Origin: Trematomus loennbergii
Taxonomy: Eukaryota > Chordata > Actinopteri > Perciformes > Nototheniidae
Length of the DNA stretch: 64,000 nt
Direction of reading: 5' to 3'
Assembly (NCBI GenBank): GCA_012861695.1
Contig: JAAOOA010000457.1
Coordinates: forward strand, 60,001 to 124,000
Shown here: piece by piece, positions 38,044 through 53,000 of the stretch
Layout of the letters: each line of letters starts with the position of its first letter
Numbering within the stretch: the first letter of the stretch is position 1
Notes under the pieces: generated by a model
What the model was told of the DNA's origin: nothing
The model's input: the letters and a program-made list of their open reading frames with translations, nothing else
The model's database searches: none
Position numbers and translations under genes: made by a program

Positions 38044-41000
38044 TATGTTATCTCATCTTATCTTATTTGCCCAAAAGTTGTTAACACAGTACTTGTTCTG
38101 TTTTTATGCAGGTTCATTGTTGGTAGAAAAGGCTCAAACTGTGATGGACGAAGGATCTCGATTCAACTGTGAAGTGAATTGAATCACTCGATAACCTTCG
38201 TTTAACTGTGGCTCCATTCGTTGTCATATTGATTGAAAGGCTACTCAGACATATAAAGGGTTTGTAACTTACACATGAGTGACCTGAGTTTAAATCTTAC
38301 CTTGTGTGATGAAGTATATTTAAACACGTTATACACACTTTATTTCTACTAGCTCCAACAATATACACTTAAAACACAAGAGATGAACCTAGAAATTGAG
38401 CCATCAGCATGAAGCATTATTTTCAGTAATAGGATCAAATTAAATCTTGTTTAAGTTAAATTAAATATGCTTTAGGCCAGTAAATACATGGTTTGTTAAC
38501 ACACCAATCTTGTAGAGGATGGGCTCGTTAAAATAGTGTTCTGTGGGTTCCTTTAAATAAAAGCAACCTATTAATTTCCATGTTATGAATAGAGAGATAA
38601 TAAGAAGTCAGGTCGCTCCAGGGAGGCTGGGACTCTCACGTCTCACTCGGTTGCTCCACACTCAAATGAACAAAGTTAATATAAACGCAGCTTTGATACA
38701 AAATAAGATATTTAAGAAAGTGACACCTTTCTTGGATGAGAAAGGTGAGACTTACTAACTGAGACACTGAGGAAAAATGACTGAAGAATTCATTACTTCT
38801 AACTTTTATCTTTTAACACATTGAATGTATTTAACCACAGAGGCTTTTCTTACAGAAACTGAGCTCCACACAGTTTTGGTATCCAAATACGGTTGGTCCG
38901 AATATAAACAAGCCAAATTCTGTTTTTAATCTAATGCCGTTTTACACACTTTTTTCGAAGGCAATTGTGTATCTTTAAGACATTGTTTGTTGCTGCCTCC
39001 ATCACGTTTATTTTCTAACTTGACTCCTGCGAGCAGAGCCGTATTTTCCTTTCTGAGTTTGTTACCTGCAGGAAAGCTGATGGACTTCTGGGAAGGGTAG
39101 GGCGGTGAGATGTCAGAGGCCGACGCTATCTGCCCGTTCCCCTGGACGTCGGTCAGCACCGTCTCATTGACCTGTCGGAGAGGGAAGAGCTGTTTCTGCC
39201 TGGAGGAAGTCTAGCATTGTAACCCCTGTTCATTCCAGTCATGCATTATGTATGCAGTAGGGGTGGGGGAATAATCGATACAGAATAGTATCGCAAAACT
39301 TTGCGTGGCGATATTGTATCGATGCCAAGTATCAATATTTTATTATATACATTTTTTTTTAATATAAAATGTAGCATATCCCTCCGAAAGATGGTGGTAT
39401 ATAAAACAGGAAGTTACGTTAAGACATGTATATAATTGCAATGAAAGTAACAAAAACAATGCCATCTCCTTTTCAGGTTCAAAGAACACACATTGGTTAT
39501 TTACATAAACTATTCATATTGCAAATACATTTTTTAACCAGGAAGGGAAGATGTGTGATTTGCAATATATCGTATCGCAATACTTAGCATATTGTAGAAT
39601 CGCAATAATATCGTATCGTGCTTAAGTATCGCGATAGTATCGTATCGTGGGAAGCCTGGTGATTCCCAGCCCTAGTATGCAGTGCATGGACTGGGCTGAA
39701 AAAGTCTTGCACTTCTTGAGATAAATAGAGTCGTCTGAGTCTACATTTTACACTTTGCTATACCATGGCCAGACACTTTCATTCTCATTACTAAGAGAAA
39801 ACATCCTCCTATAGGCAATAAGAAAGTCCCGGCCTTCATCTAACCAACCGAAGAAATAATGGAGCAAATGAGTGAATGCTAATTACAATCGATCTTGAGA
39901 CTCTCTTTAAGGAGCCAGCAGTCGCAGCAGCAACCAATACAAAGTGTAATATGTGCTGCAAAATAACATACTGTATACCCCTAGCATTTCAAAAAATTTG
40001 TCTGAGAGAAACACTTACCAGCATCCAGCACCTGGGGCTCCCAGCATTTGTTCCACATATAATCATTGTGTCGTTTACTTTCTGAATGACGGTGATGAAA
40101 TTATCACACTCCAGCTGTGAGAGAAAGAGTCAGTAATAGAGAGGGACAAAGGCAGAACATGAGGCAAAACCAAGAGTGAAAAGGGAGACAATTACACAGA
40201 TTGTGACGGGGGGGGAAAAGATGCAGAGAGGCAAAAGAGAAGAGTGATTGGAGACAAGGGCGAGAGAAAACAAGACTGATAAAACAACAACAAGAGGTGG
40301 AAGAGAGGCATAGGGAATCAAAGACAGACTGCAACACAAAACAGATTACAAGGGCAAAAGCGGATTGCTCAGAGAGGGAGAGATTTAAGGAGAATTGGAG
40401 GTGATCCATGCTCTGAACAATTTTGGCAGACAGCACACAGGAGGCTTAGCCCTGCAGTACAGCACTGCAACACTCAATATGCATCACTTCTTCATTATCG
40501 GAAAGACATGGACTGCTTTCTCTACGGTATTACTGGATGGAGGACGAAAATGATACTGAATAAAACCTTAAGGGTGAATTCAAATGTGCATTGGCTCTCA
40601 TGTTGAGCCATGTTTGTTGTAGTTTGTCTTTTAACAAAAAAAGAAAAAACACACATTCTGATAAAAACGTGGATAAGTAAACAAGATGGAGGACGGACAT
40701 CTTGAAGTCCAAAAAGCAGGGCCAGAGCTTGTGTAAGTGTGTGTAGGTGGGTGTGTAGGCGAGTGGGTGAGCTGTGTAATTTACACTTTCTGTTCTTATG
40801 TAAAAATAGAGTTTGGGCATGTTTGCAAAAAGGTTCGTACTTGTCCAATGCACAAATGTAGGACTTAAGTACTATCATTTGTTATAGGCAAGGCAAGGCA
40901 AGGCAAGGCAAGTTTATTTATATAGCACCTTTCAACACAAGGTAATTCAAAGTGCTTTACAAAAATGGAAGACATTTTAAAAATGGCATTTAAAATCAGT

Positions 41001-44000
41001 CATTAAAAAGAAAAGATAATAAAATAAACATTAAAAGAAAAATACATGGATAAAAGTTAAAAGTTACAGTGCAGTTTAAGATGTGAATAGTTCAATTAAA
41101 AGCAGCGGCAAAAAGAAAAGTCTTCAGCCTGGATTTAAAAGTAGTAAGAGTTGCAGCGGACCTGCAGGTTTCTGGGAGTTTGTTCCAGATATTTGGAGCA
41201 TAATAACTGAACGCTGCTTCTCCATGTTTAGTTCTGACTCTGGGGACAGAAAGCTGACCAGTCCCTGAAGACCTGAGAGTTCTGGATGGTTCATAATTTA
41301 GCAGTAGGTCAGACATGTATTTTGGGCCTAAACCATTCAAAGCTATAGAACATGTTTAATGTTCAAAAAGCTCTTTATTTTTCTCAAACTGCGCACACTG
41401 TGTTGGGAGAGAAACTCCCTCTGTTAGGAACTTTGGGATGTTATCCTTCGCAGACCATTTGCATGCACAATAACCTATAAAAAGCATGACAAGGATCCAT
41501 GTTATGCGGACGATTAAGCTGTTGCAGACTTATCTCACTGGGACTAATATGAAGCTTCAAACCAATGTTTTATAAAGCTGGTCCCAAAATGTATTAATGC
41601 TTCATGTTTTGTAGTTGTACTGTACTGCTTGGTAAATGGCTCTCAGCACTGACAACAAACATGTTCATTGGAATATCAGCCAAGTGTCCCGAGGAAAGAC
41701 ATGAATATGTAATGATTTCGCACCCCCTGATTTATGTCCAACATGAAGCACTGGTGCAGGAAGCAGTGTGCCCTTCACAGAGCGAGGCAGCGAGTAAGGA
41801 AACTGAGTCGGGGTTGGTGTGCAGGTTCGTAAACCCTAAATCTTTCTCTAACCTTAATGGACCTAAACATACTTCTAAACTAATCCAGGGTTTCGCAGGA
41901 AAGATATATGAATGTATAACTATTTCCTGTTGACACAAAGATAAGGATTGTGTGTGTATGTTTGGGTGTATATAATGTTTTGATTTGATTTGATTAGATT
42001 TATTTTGAATGTGTAAAACAATAATACAAAAATGTAACATGAGAACTATTATACAATACATAATTATTCAGTGTCAAATTGATATACACAAATATTACTG
42101 ATTCTAAATTGTATATAAACAAATGATCTACTTAATTACACATCAGAAAAGGGGTGGGAAGAAGTTTACACTTATTTAATCCCACCCCTTCTCCCAAAAA
42201 CCAAATTACTAACATGTATATTTTCTTTTAAGAAATACATTTGTAATTGAAAAATTAAAGAACAAAACAAAAACATAAAACAACAAATAAATAAACAGAT
42301 AAATAAACAAACAAATAAGTTGTCTACACGTTTTTGTTGGCCGATCAATGATACTGCGTATGGACTGTGACCATCATGTCTTTAATAATTCTAAAAAAGC
42401 AGCATACAGGCATTTAGTTCTGTGCATATTATTAATCACCAATCCCTTGCAGGTGCACGACCCTCTTGGCTATGAAAACGCTGAAAGAGTAATTTGCCTT
42501 TGAGCTTTAACATAATGACAGAGAATGTAATCATATCAGATGTATCCCATCTAAAGTAATACATTAGGCTAAGTAGGGACTGGAACATTCATTATCTTTG
42601 TATCTATTGAGCAAATGCAGAATGTTTGCCTTGAGAATAAATGGAACTTGATCATGTCAATTTTCCTGTAATTGCAATCATGAAAATTAGTGTGGAGATT
42701 ATTAATTATTGAAAATTATCTTGGTCTTCAAGAATCTTTAAATACTAAGACATCTGCTTTTCTTGCCAGGCATTTTTCACATTTCTTTGTGTCTTATTAC
42801 AAGCAGCAAATCAGTCAGCATTGTACCAAGGCCTCTTAAGATTATTACTAACCCTCGGAGCATTTCACATTAGGAGTAGCTTCCCCACGCTATTAGACAT
42901 ATTTCAGGTTGAATATTGTATAAATCTCTCGATATTTGCTCAGTCTCTATGGAACCTCTTTAAATGATGCACTGCAATTATCAACAGCTCACTCATCTGT
43001 TTGTTTGTTTTGAGGTGAAGCTGTCTCCGGTGTAATGTGATCCCGTCTGTATAAATTAACATTATTTATACATTTGTCTTCATTGCATCTGCTTGTTGGA
43101 ATTATTTTCTGTTTTATATATCCTAGCAACAACAAAAAAAAGATCATGAAACTTAATAGCTGAATTAAACTTGGGTAATCAAACCTCACTGATGTGCGAC
43201 TGCAGATGATGATGATGGGGATGAAAGATGATGATGATGATGATGATGTGATGAGGAGAGTGCTTTGCAGGAGTGATGGAGGTGCTGACTGTGAGGATGA
43301 GTTGCTACCTCGAGTGGTGCAGCCTTTGCCTTGCAGGTATCAATTGCAGTCTGGTCAGATGCCGCTGGGATCTGTGGGAGGAAGGGATGTTTAGTTCGTG
43401 CCAAGTTCTTTCACACTGCCTTGTTTCAGCAAGAAGACTGCGACCTTACTGCAACTGCTACAACACAATATTCACAGTGAAAAGCTGCTGTCGTAGATAG
43501 ATAAAAGTTAAATACATGCATTTGCCATTAAGTTCATAATGTATGTCTTTGTTGTATATTTTTCTCCAACCTGACCTCATGTACTTTACATATGCTCCTT
43601 TTCAGGTTCATATCAGTATGTAGTGTCTCTACTTTAAAGAGTCCTGTCCTGCTGATGTTCAGCTGTATATCAGTATGTAGTGTCTCTACTTTAAAGAGTC
43701 CTCTCCTGCTGATGTTCAGGTGTATATCAGTATGTAGTGTCTCTACTTTAAAGAGTCCTCTCCTGCTGATGTTCAGGTGTATATCAGTATGTAGTGTCTC
43801 TACTTTAAAGAGTCCTCTCCTGCTGATGTTCAGGTGTATATCAGTATGTAGTGTCTCTACTTTAAAGAGTCCTCTCCTGCTGATGTTCAGGTGTATATCA
43901 GTATGTAGTGTCTCTACTTTAAAGAGTCCTCTCCTGCTGATGTTCAGGTGTATATCAGTATGTAGTGTCTCTACTTTAAAGAGTCCTCTCCTGCTGATGT

Positions 44001-47000
44001 CCAGGTGTATATCAGTATGTAGTGTCTCTACTTTAAAGAGTCCTCTCCTGCTGATGTTCAGGTGTATATCAGTATGTAGTGTCTCTACTTTAAAGAGTCC
44101 TCTCCTGCTGATGTTCAGGTGTATATCAGTATGTAGTGTCTCTACTGGGACATGTCTCCATGCTTTAATGTTCAAAAGGCTCTTTATTTGTCTCATACTG
44201 CCTGTGCTGCAGCACCTCTTTTCACCCTTTGTCTGAAACCAGAGCCCAGTCTGCTCTGATTGGTTAGCTGGCCGGCTCTGTTGTGATTGGTCAACCGCTT
44301 AGAGATATCCCGCCCCTTATCCTATAAAGTATAACATGTTGGAGCGCTAGCCAATAGAAGCGTGAGTGTTACATAATGATGTCACTACAGTATCGTCCGA
44401 TGGAGGCGTTTCAGGCAGAAACTCCCGCTGGAGGGAACGTTAGGATTCTAGCCTTTACAGACAAAAACACAAAAACATATAACTACCACCAAAAGGAGAA
44501 CCGTGAACGTGATGCGCCCAGTACATACAGTATATGTCAAAAACAGTGACGAGCAGTTTAACAAAAAGCGTCACAGATAATCCAATCAAGAGTTATGTAA
44601 CCCATGTCGGAACTACCTGCACTTACTCACACTTGCACCTGCACATATATATTTACATACCTTCTCATATGTGTACAATTCGCTGTAAATTATCTTGTTC
44701 ATACGGTAACACATTCTTATTTTAATCATTATTTTCATTGTGAGAACTCTTATCTGTCCCGTCCTCATTTCATTCTTATTCTGTGTCTGCCTGAACACAA
44801 TTTACGTTTGGGCATGCATGAAGGTTTATAGTATCTCGTCTTAATGATTCAGAATTAACTTATCTTTTGGGAAATCTGAAAAGTGCTGTGCTCCTCAGTC
44901 AAACTAACATTGTTTCAACGTTGTGAAGTAAATAAATGTCTCCCACTAGAATTGTTGGTTTCACTAAAGAAGCCCTCAGTCTATCTTTATCTGTGTCTGA
45001 TGTTTTAAGAATTTAAATTATTATTCTGTTACGCTCCGCTGAACTAACCTTCACTGGAAATAAGTTGTGAGTGAGAGAATGACACCATCAAACATCAATG
45101 ACAACTCATCCCCAGCAGTTGTTTACCCACTCGTCTTTTCCTCTCCACTGAGGAAAACCCAACACTAAGCCAGCAATCGTTCCGAAAATGCAAAGCTTAG
45201 TCATATTTGAATGAGACATCGAGACAAGCTTACAGTCGTTTCAATTTGTCAAGCTTGTCACTGCTGACACTGAAGTCCACACGGTGTGTTATCTTGAGCC
45301 ATGTTGACATTAATAACCCAATGAGTGTTTGCTTTTCTCACAGAGAGATATATCTGTAGCTTCATCAATGTATGCATGACCCAACTCCCTCTGTCCTCCG
45401 CGGCTGAACTGCTCAGTGGTCGGTCAGTCGTATCAACTCTCTCTCTGCCCTCTCTAACCTCACATCAGGAGGGCAACTTTGTTTGTTATCCTCTGGTGGA
45501 GTCCGGAAAACAGTAACATAACCCTAAACCTAACCCTAACCCTAGAGGCAGGGGGAAAACAGCTGGCCATCTTTATCTGAAGTTAAAAAAGAAACCTATT
45601 TTACCAACACCAAATTAGGTTTTTTAAACACAGAGAAACCTGCGATAGACTCCTTTCCAATTATAAATCAGTCAAATCATATTAAACTGTTAATAGACTG
45701 CATTTATTTTTGAGCTTTCCCAGTCTTTTCAACCCCTCAAAGCTCTTACATACGTCAGCCATGCCTTTGGGAGCAATTTGGGTTAAGGTATCTTGCCCAA
45801 GGATCCTTCGAAATGTTCAAAACAGTCAAAGCATTTCTTGTTATTCAGTCACATTTTGCCATCCCAAACCTAAGTAGGTTATTTTTGGAACAGGGGAAAG
45901 ACTAACATATATTTGTTTTTCAAGTTTGAATAAAGTGTGTTTTAGAGGATGATACATTTCTGTCTGGTGACGTTTAAAAAATGAATACATTTTAATATAA
46001 GTCTAAATTATTTAAGATATATTCATGTTTGCCATACCATTGTATTTCCACACAGGTGTCAGGTTTCCATCACTGTTTATCACAGCTGGAGACGATCAAT
46101 ACCTTTGATTACTGCAGATGTATTAACTTTTAATGCTGATTGTAACCTTTCCAACTATAGGTGTTGGTGGGGTTTTTTTGAGAGGGAAAGGGAACCTTTT
46201 ACATACTTTTTAGACAAACTGAAATGTATAAAGTAACATTTAGTTAGAGGTGGTTATTTGTTCTGACAATGTCTTATAGACCAATCGCCACTGTGTACAG
46301 GCCCATACAGTTCAGAAAGGAAGTTTCATCAGGCAATAGAAGTGAAAACACATGTAGGAGTACAACGGGTATGCAAGGACTTTAACTGTGGCTCAACCTT
46401 TAGGACTTAGTTAACTATTTTAGCTACTAGCTTAAGATGTATATATGAACACCAATTGGTTATTGGACAAAGTGGTTTTGAAGTGGACTGATTTAAGTGG
46501 TTTGCCCCATTTAAGACAAAAGCCAGATGTCAGTGGGTTTCGATGTGTATTTTGTCAAAAGGGAAAGGGGCTTTGGCACAATATGGACACAAACCGTATT
46601 TTAAAAGTTAGATTTAGTTAGAGTGGGTTATGTGCTTCAACAATGTCTATACTTTTGTAGATTTATCGACAAAGACACATGTCGGTTTACACAGGGTATG
46701 CAGGCCTTAAACTGTGATTCAATATTTAGGTCCCGGCTAACTATTTTAGCTGCTAGCTTTTATATATAGATTTATGTATGAAATGTAATTCCAAACATCG
46801 GTTGGTTGCCAAAGTGGACTTATTTAGAGACGGTGGTTAGTATTTCATATTGTGGTTGGCAATTTATCTTTTGAAATGTGGCAGCAGAGTGGTTCTCCAT
46901 TACAAAAGGCTGTCAGGAGCTGAGCTGAACTATCTATTATATATTTATATGAGCCTTAGTATTATCCACCTGGTTGTCATGTTTGCATCACTGTTGATCG

Positions 47001-50000
47001 GAGCTGGAGCAGATATATACCTGATGTAAAATGATGTAAATGTTATATAACCTTTCCCTTTAAGGACAAAAGCCAGATGTCAGGGGGTTTTGATGGGTAT
47101 TTTGTCAAATGGGAAAGGGACCTACTTACACTAGAGACAGTAGTTAGTATGTCATATTGTGGTTGGTAATTTATTTTGTAAATGTGGCAGCAGAGTGGTT
47201 CTCCATTACAAAAGACTGTCAGGAGCTGAGAGATAAATGCCCCCGAATATTAGAGTGTGAAGACAGCAAAAGTCAGCTAGACGTGGAGTGTACCTGCACG
47301 TCGCGGACCCCTCTGTTAGTGAACGTCAACACATAGACCATCGCCTGGCCGCCAACGTACACCGTGTCGCTTCCTTCCTGGTGGTACATGCTGATGTAGT
47401 TCTCAGGTTTGTTGAAGTGGAACCTGGAGGGCTCTGTGGATCAAAACAAAGTGTATTAGAGAAAGGCAGGCAAGTGCTTTGAGTATTGTGTTGATTGAAT
47501 TGTTAAAATGTTTGTTTTGTGGTTGTGAAATGAAAATGTGCCCTGAAGTTACAAAGTTATATTAATATAAATGAACTGAACTCTTGTAAAATCAAGACAA
47601 GCAACAACACCTAATTCAGATTCAGAACACAACACTACTGCTTTTATCATTTGGTAATAATAAATAGTAGGGAAATAAAAGGAAAAATAACACATACAGC
47701 ATTTGTTCAGTTTGAAAAGCAATTTCCAGATGATTGAAATGTAATCAAATCAACAGCTAAAGATAAAAAGAGATTCAACGTAATAGTAAAAGATTCATAA
47801 AGAAAAGGTTAAACACAATAACAAAAGGTCAATCCATTAAACCCAAATTGACTTAGAGGAGGTTGTTTAAAAAGATGATCCAGATGTAGCCGGCCTAAGC
47901 TCCTCAAGCAGGTTGAGTGAAAGTCTAGAAGCTGTGATGGCAAAGAGCCAAACCTTCGCATTTTAATCAACATTTATCCTGCCGTCAGAATCTGAACCAA
48001 CTCGAGGAATTCTGGATTCAAACTGGTCCGGTTTACCAAAACACTCGATCTGATGATACTGCCCTTTGTGCTTTTAAATTAAACATGGAGCCTTTACTGA
48101 CACCTTGCCTTGGTGTTGGAGGAAAAGGGCATTCGGTGGGAGCATATATATCACTGAAATAATCATGCGGGCAAATACCATCAACAGATGCATGAATTAC
48201 TCTCAGGACTCCCCTAGCAGTCTGACACATGAGGCATTTCTGATTCACCCAGACTCACTTATATACGGCAACTCTGCCAGCATTCATATTCCTACGATTC
48301 CAAAAGCATGTGATTCATGCATAATATGTACTAAAACTAATTTTAAAGACATGAGTTCTGCCAAAAAAAGGTTAATAACACATCAAAGTTACAAGCCTCT
48401 TAATGGGCTACCAGCTTTTTTTCCTAGCTTTGTTCCAGAAGTACATTTATATTTCAGGAACTTTCACTTTAAAGAGCTTAAAAGCTTTGAAGCAATCCAA
48501 CCAGGTACCTGTTAAAGCTTGTGATAAAACTGAAGATTAAAATAGAGTCATAACAGTGAATCAAATCTGAGTAAGCTTTCATTTTTCCCTTTCATCTTTA
48601 ACAAAAATACACCATGACATCAATATGTAATTCCAGACTAATGATGCATGTCTTAATACAAGTAGATGAGCTAATAGTCACTAAACCTGATTCAACGGTC
48701 ATGGTTGGTCACATGGTATTTGTAATGATTTCTTCTCATCCCTGAGATAAAACAGAAATCTTTGACAGCAGAGCAAGATGAGGGGATGGTGATCACTGAT
48801 AACGGGTTGCTAGCCAACCAACTAAGTTTCTATGGAAACTGTGGCCTCTCTGATTTGTGGGAATCTAGTTGAAGATACTCGTTCTTCACAAGGAAGTAAA
48901 TAATGTACAAGAAGGGCCAATGTGACAGATGGTGTAGGTAACAACTTACATGTTAGATTTACTGCCGCCTGTATCCCCAAAATAATGTTGGGTTACAATG
49001 TTTGAGGTATGTATTTGTTTTCTATTTAGTGGATATACTGTATATAGTGTATTTTTCTTCCATAGTTGAACACTTTAAAATTAAATATAACCATTAAAAA
49101 CATTTTTTTTGTTATGTTGAGGGTAGCTAACAGACTTACTTAATTTGGGTTATTTAAACAATGTTGGTTTGAAATGTTTCCAAAAGACAGCTTGGCTTTT
49201 GGAATAAGTTACAACATACATTTGACACAGTTAAATAGTTAATCTGCTGTTAGACGGACCTACGTTAAGGTCAAAGAAAGTAAAAACAAAAGTGGCTGGG
49301 TGCTATACTGAATTATTGAGGTTTTAGTAGGAATAAGTTGCACCTATCTTGCATATTTGATAACTTTAAAACACATCTTTGCCAATCTAACAAAGATACC
49401 ATGTAAACAATCTGGGTTTTAATGACGAACTAATATAATATATCCGTCAGGCCTCAAGGCATAACCACAATAGTCCGAACACCACTGCATTTAGGGAAGC
49501 AACATTGAATGTAAACATGCACACACACATTTTTTTTTCTCAAGAAAACATCACAAGGAGCCTTCAAAGTCCCACCTTAGCTAAACCCCTCCCCCGCCTA
49601 TGCTGTCCCAGTTCTCTCAAGAGCCAAAAGCACAAAGGAGGAACAGGATGTACTGTCTTCTTCATCAGCTTCTTTCTCCATGTCTTTCTTAACTGCAAAA
49701 GGGTCACACAGATACAACTGAAATGTCATATTCTGGATGTAATAAATGTGCTTACTTCCCTCTATCTAGTTTTCCATAGACATGTAATCATTGCTCGGTG
49801 CAAACCTTGAATTTTTTAAAAGGTCAGGCTTTTGAGGCCACATGAAAATCCGCCTTGTTTTTTGCTTGTTTTTCAATTCAATGGTTATAGAAGTTCCTTC
49901 ATCTCAGAGAAGCATGTCATTCTTCAATGGAACCAAATTATTTTCCAATTAGAGAGTCACTTAAAGGGGACCTATTATGCAAAATGCACTTTTGCACGTC

Positions 50001-53000
50001 TTTTATACATGAATATGTGTCCCCGGTGTTCCAGGGAACTCACCAAGTGTCAGAAAACACAACCCTCTCTATTTTCCTCCATACCCAAATCTCTAAAAAA
50101 GGGGCTGCAACGGATCTGATAAAAACTGATCCAGATTTGAACACTGTCCTGACGTCAGGACGGTGGCGCTACGGCTATTGGGCCAACTCCACCAATCAGG
50201 AGGAGACAGCCACGGCCATTGCCGTTCGAAAGCGCTGGAGATGCTGTAGTACATATGCCAGGCCTGTAAGTGGCGCTGTAGTCTGCCACAAAAGCAGCGA
50301 AGAAGACTTGGTTACCGTGGCTTTCTTTCTCCCTCCCCGAGGCAAGCGTTTGCTCCCTGCTTTAATTCAATGCAATCCCTCCCCGTCGAGGCAAGCACTG
50401 TAATTCTCTCCGGTTAGTCCACCAGCAGATGACAAACACCCACCTCTCCGCCTCTTCCAAGGAACGAGGGGACCGTGCGGCAGAGTTTCAGTTTCAGTTT
50501 CTTTCGCCGGTCAAGATGTCCGTTAAAGTTGAAATCTTCCGGACAAAATTAGAAAAGTGCCGCTCAAAGGTCTTCTTTGTTATTTATTGAGCTTTAAAAC
50601 AAATGAATAACGACTCTATATAATAAAACACGGAGATCTCTTTTTCTCCCCTCTTCTGACAGCCCAGCAGCTGATCAGAGCACGTCTCCCCTCTCCTGCA
50701 GGGGGGCGTGGTCAGCAGAATCAGACCCATAGACAGCAAACAGCACATAGAGCGAAATGAGGCATGGCTAAAATGCATGATCTGTTTGGTATTTTGAAAA
50801 CAGAAACGTATAAATATACCTTATATAGGTATGGCCCTACAATATATCATTTAAATATAGTATGATAGGTTTCCTTTAATAATACAAAAAAAGCCTAATT
50901 GCACTGAGAAATGTGCATATTAAAAAGGAATAAAGTGCAGTTGTTGTTGTTGTTGTTGGGAGTAGTTTCAAACTTAACAAGAATAAAGCATACTTAAAAA
51001 GAGGCAGAGCTTTTGAAGTTCACCATCAACCGCTGCAATTTATAGAACATTTTACTGTAAAGGTGTTGAGAAGATGGACCTCTAGGTTATCCTTTAAGTA
51101 ACATAAGTCAGGCCTGTGGTTCAATCGGGTATTGAGGTGCTAGGCCTCCAACTAGAGAAAAGGTCAACGCAAGAGATGCCTGAACTTTGGTGAAATGTTC
51201 TGATATTTAGGATACAGCCATAGATGTCAAATTAGTCTTGAGATGAGCTGTTCGCTCTCTTTCAAATCCTTCGCTCACTTTCTGTCTCCCCATGCCTATC
51301 CTCTGACTCCCTTAACACCCCAACTTTGACCAAACTTTCTCATAAATCGTTATCTGAACATGAATCAAGATTAATATTACACACACTCTTGTTTAATGTA
51401 TATGTTATTGGTTTAGAAGCTGAACTAATAACTCATTTTGTACAATTATGATTATCGACATCACGCTTAAAGCCAGTGTGTAGCCCTGCAGATGTTCCTT
51501 GAAGCTATGTGCTCATCTAACATGCAAAGTGGGGACCATTCACTTGGTACGGACATATGCGCTGTCCACGGTGCTGAAATAATGCCAGCCGCAAAACAGC
51601 TGCAGATTATTGTAAAGGTTTTGCATTTAAGGCTCAAATTGTAAAGATGAATCCCTCTATATTTTGGTCGACTAAACGAAGGCCGTTTTTTAAGTGATAT
51701 ATTTTCCTATACTGCAGTTGTATACACTTATTGTAATATCTTTGGACAAATGTGTCTGCCAAATGAATGCAGTAATCATGTACTAAGCTCCTAAAAGCCA
51801 TCACATCATTTCCAACCTTAAACAAACCTTATTTCAACCTGAATCTTAAAACCAGTTTTAGCCCTGCAGAAGTTCCTTGAAAGTATGTGCTTATCTCACA
51901 TGCAAAGTGGGGACCCTTCACCTTGTGAGGACCTCACTGCTTTCCACAGGCTGAAATATAACCAGCCCTAAAAAAACTCCAGATTATTATGAAGGTTGTT
52001 GCGCTCTAGTCTCAAACTGTAAAAATCAACATATTTGGCTATCATTCCTTGTCAATCAATAAGCGATTTTTCATTGTTTAACATTTTGTCTATTTATGGG
52101 TATACTAAACCCTCTAAAACAGATTGCATACTGTATACACTTAACATTGTAGTCTTCAAGATGGAAGAATTAAACGTACAATGCACTTGTTTGTTTGGCA
52201 GGGAAACCGTCTTTTCACTCCTGCAGTTGTGTGCACTTATTGTAATAGCTTTGGACAAATGTGTCTGCTAAATGAATGCAAAGTCATTCTTTCACTAAGC
52301 CCCTTCAAGCCATCACAGCATTTCCAACCTCAAATTAACCCAATTTTCACTGAATGTTAAAGCCATTATGTATCCCTGAAAAAGTTCCTTGAAGCTATGT
52401 TCTCATCTAACGTGCAACGTGGGGACCCTTCACCTTGTGAGGACCTCTGCGCTGTCCACGGTGCTGACATATAGCAGCCAGCCCTTCAGCAGCTGCAGAT
52501 TATTGAGAAGGCTCTGCACTTCAGGCTCAATGTGCGCACTTGATTGATTCCCTCTGACAGTTTATTTTACCTGTGTGCGTGTGTGCGAGATAATCCCATC
52601 ACTACATGCATGAACAGCCCTCCCTGCCATTGCATAACAACGAGTTTGATTGATATGACTTGCACGTCCGGGGCCTTCATCTTGTGCGTTTTGTACTGTG
52701 TTCAACCGCGGGGAGGGGAGGCATACAGATCCATATAACTTGACACACAACCCCCATCTCTACTGATTGCTGAATACATTAGAGGGGTGTGTGTGGTGTA
52801 AAAAATGCGTGAGTGAATAGATAACTAGGGGGTTGGCTTGGAATTTTCCATTTCAAAGCCCTCCTCTCCATTTCTCTCCATGTCTGTATATGTGTAAATG
52901 AACATAATGTATTTATGAAGGGTTTTACTCTATTGCAACCCTCTCTTTCCAGGTGCTGGACTCCAGTGCTGCAGTGAAGCAGCTGCTGTGTCCCGCATTG

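Noticed and set aside
43534..44236. Repeat protein of more than 200 codons on each strand
   Set aside because: Product of the 57-bp minisatellite, whose length is divisible by three; both strands are open, which is expected by construction.
48105..48515. 136-codon open frame in intron 1
   Set aside because: No recognised domain, no splice signals that would use it, ordinary intronic composition.
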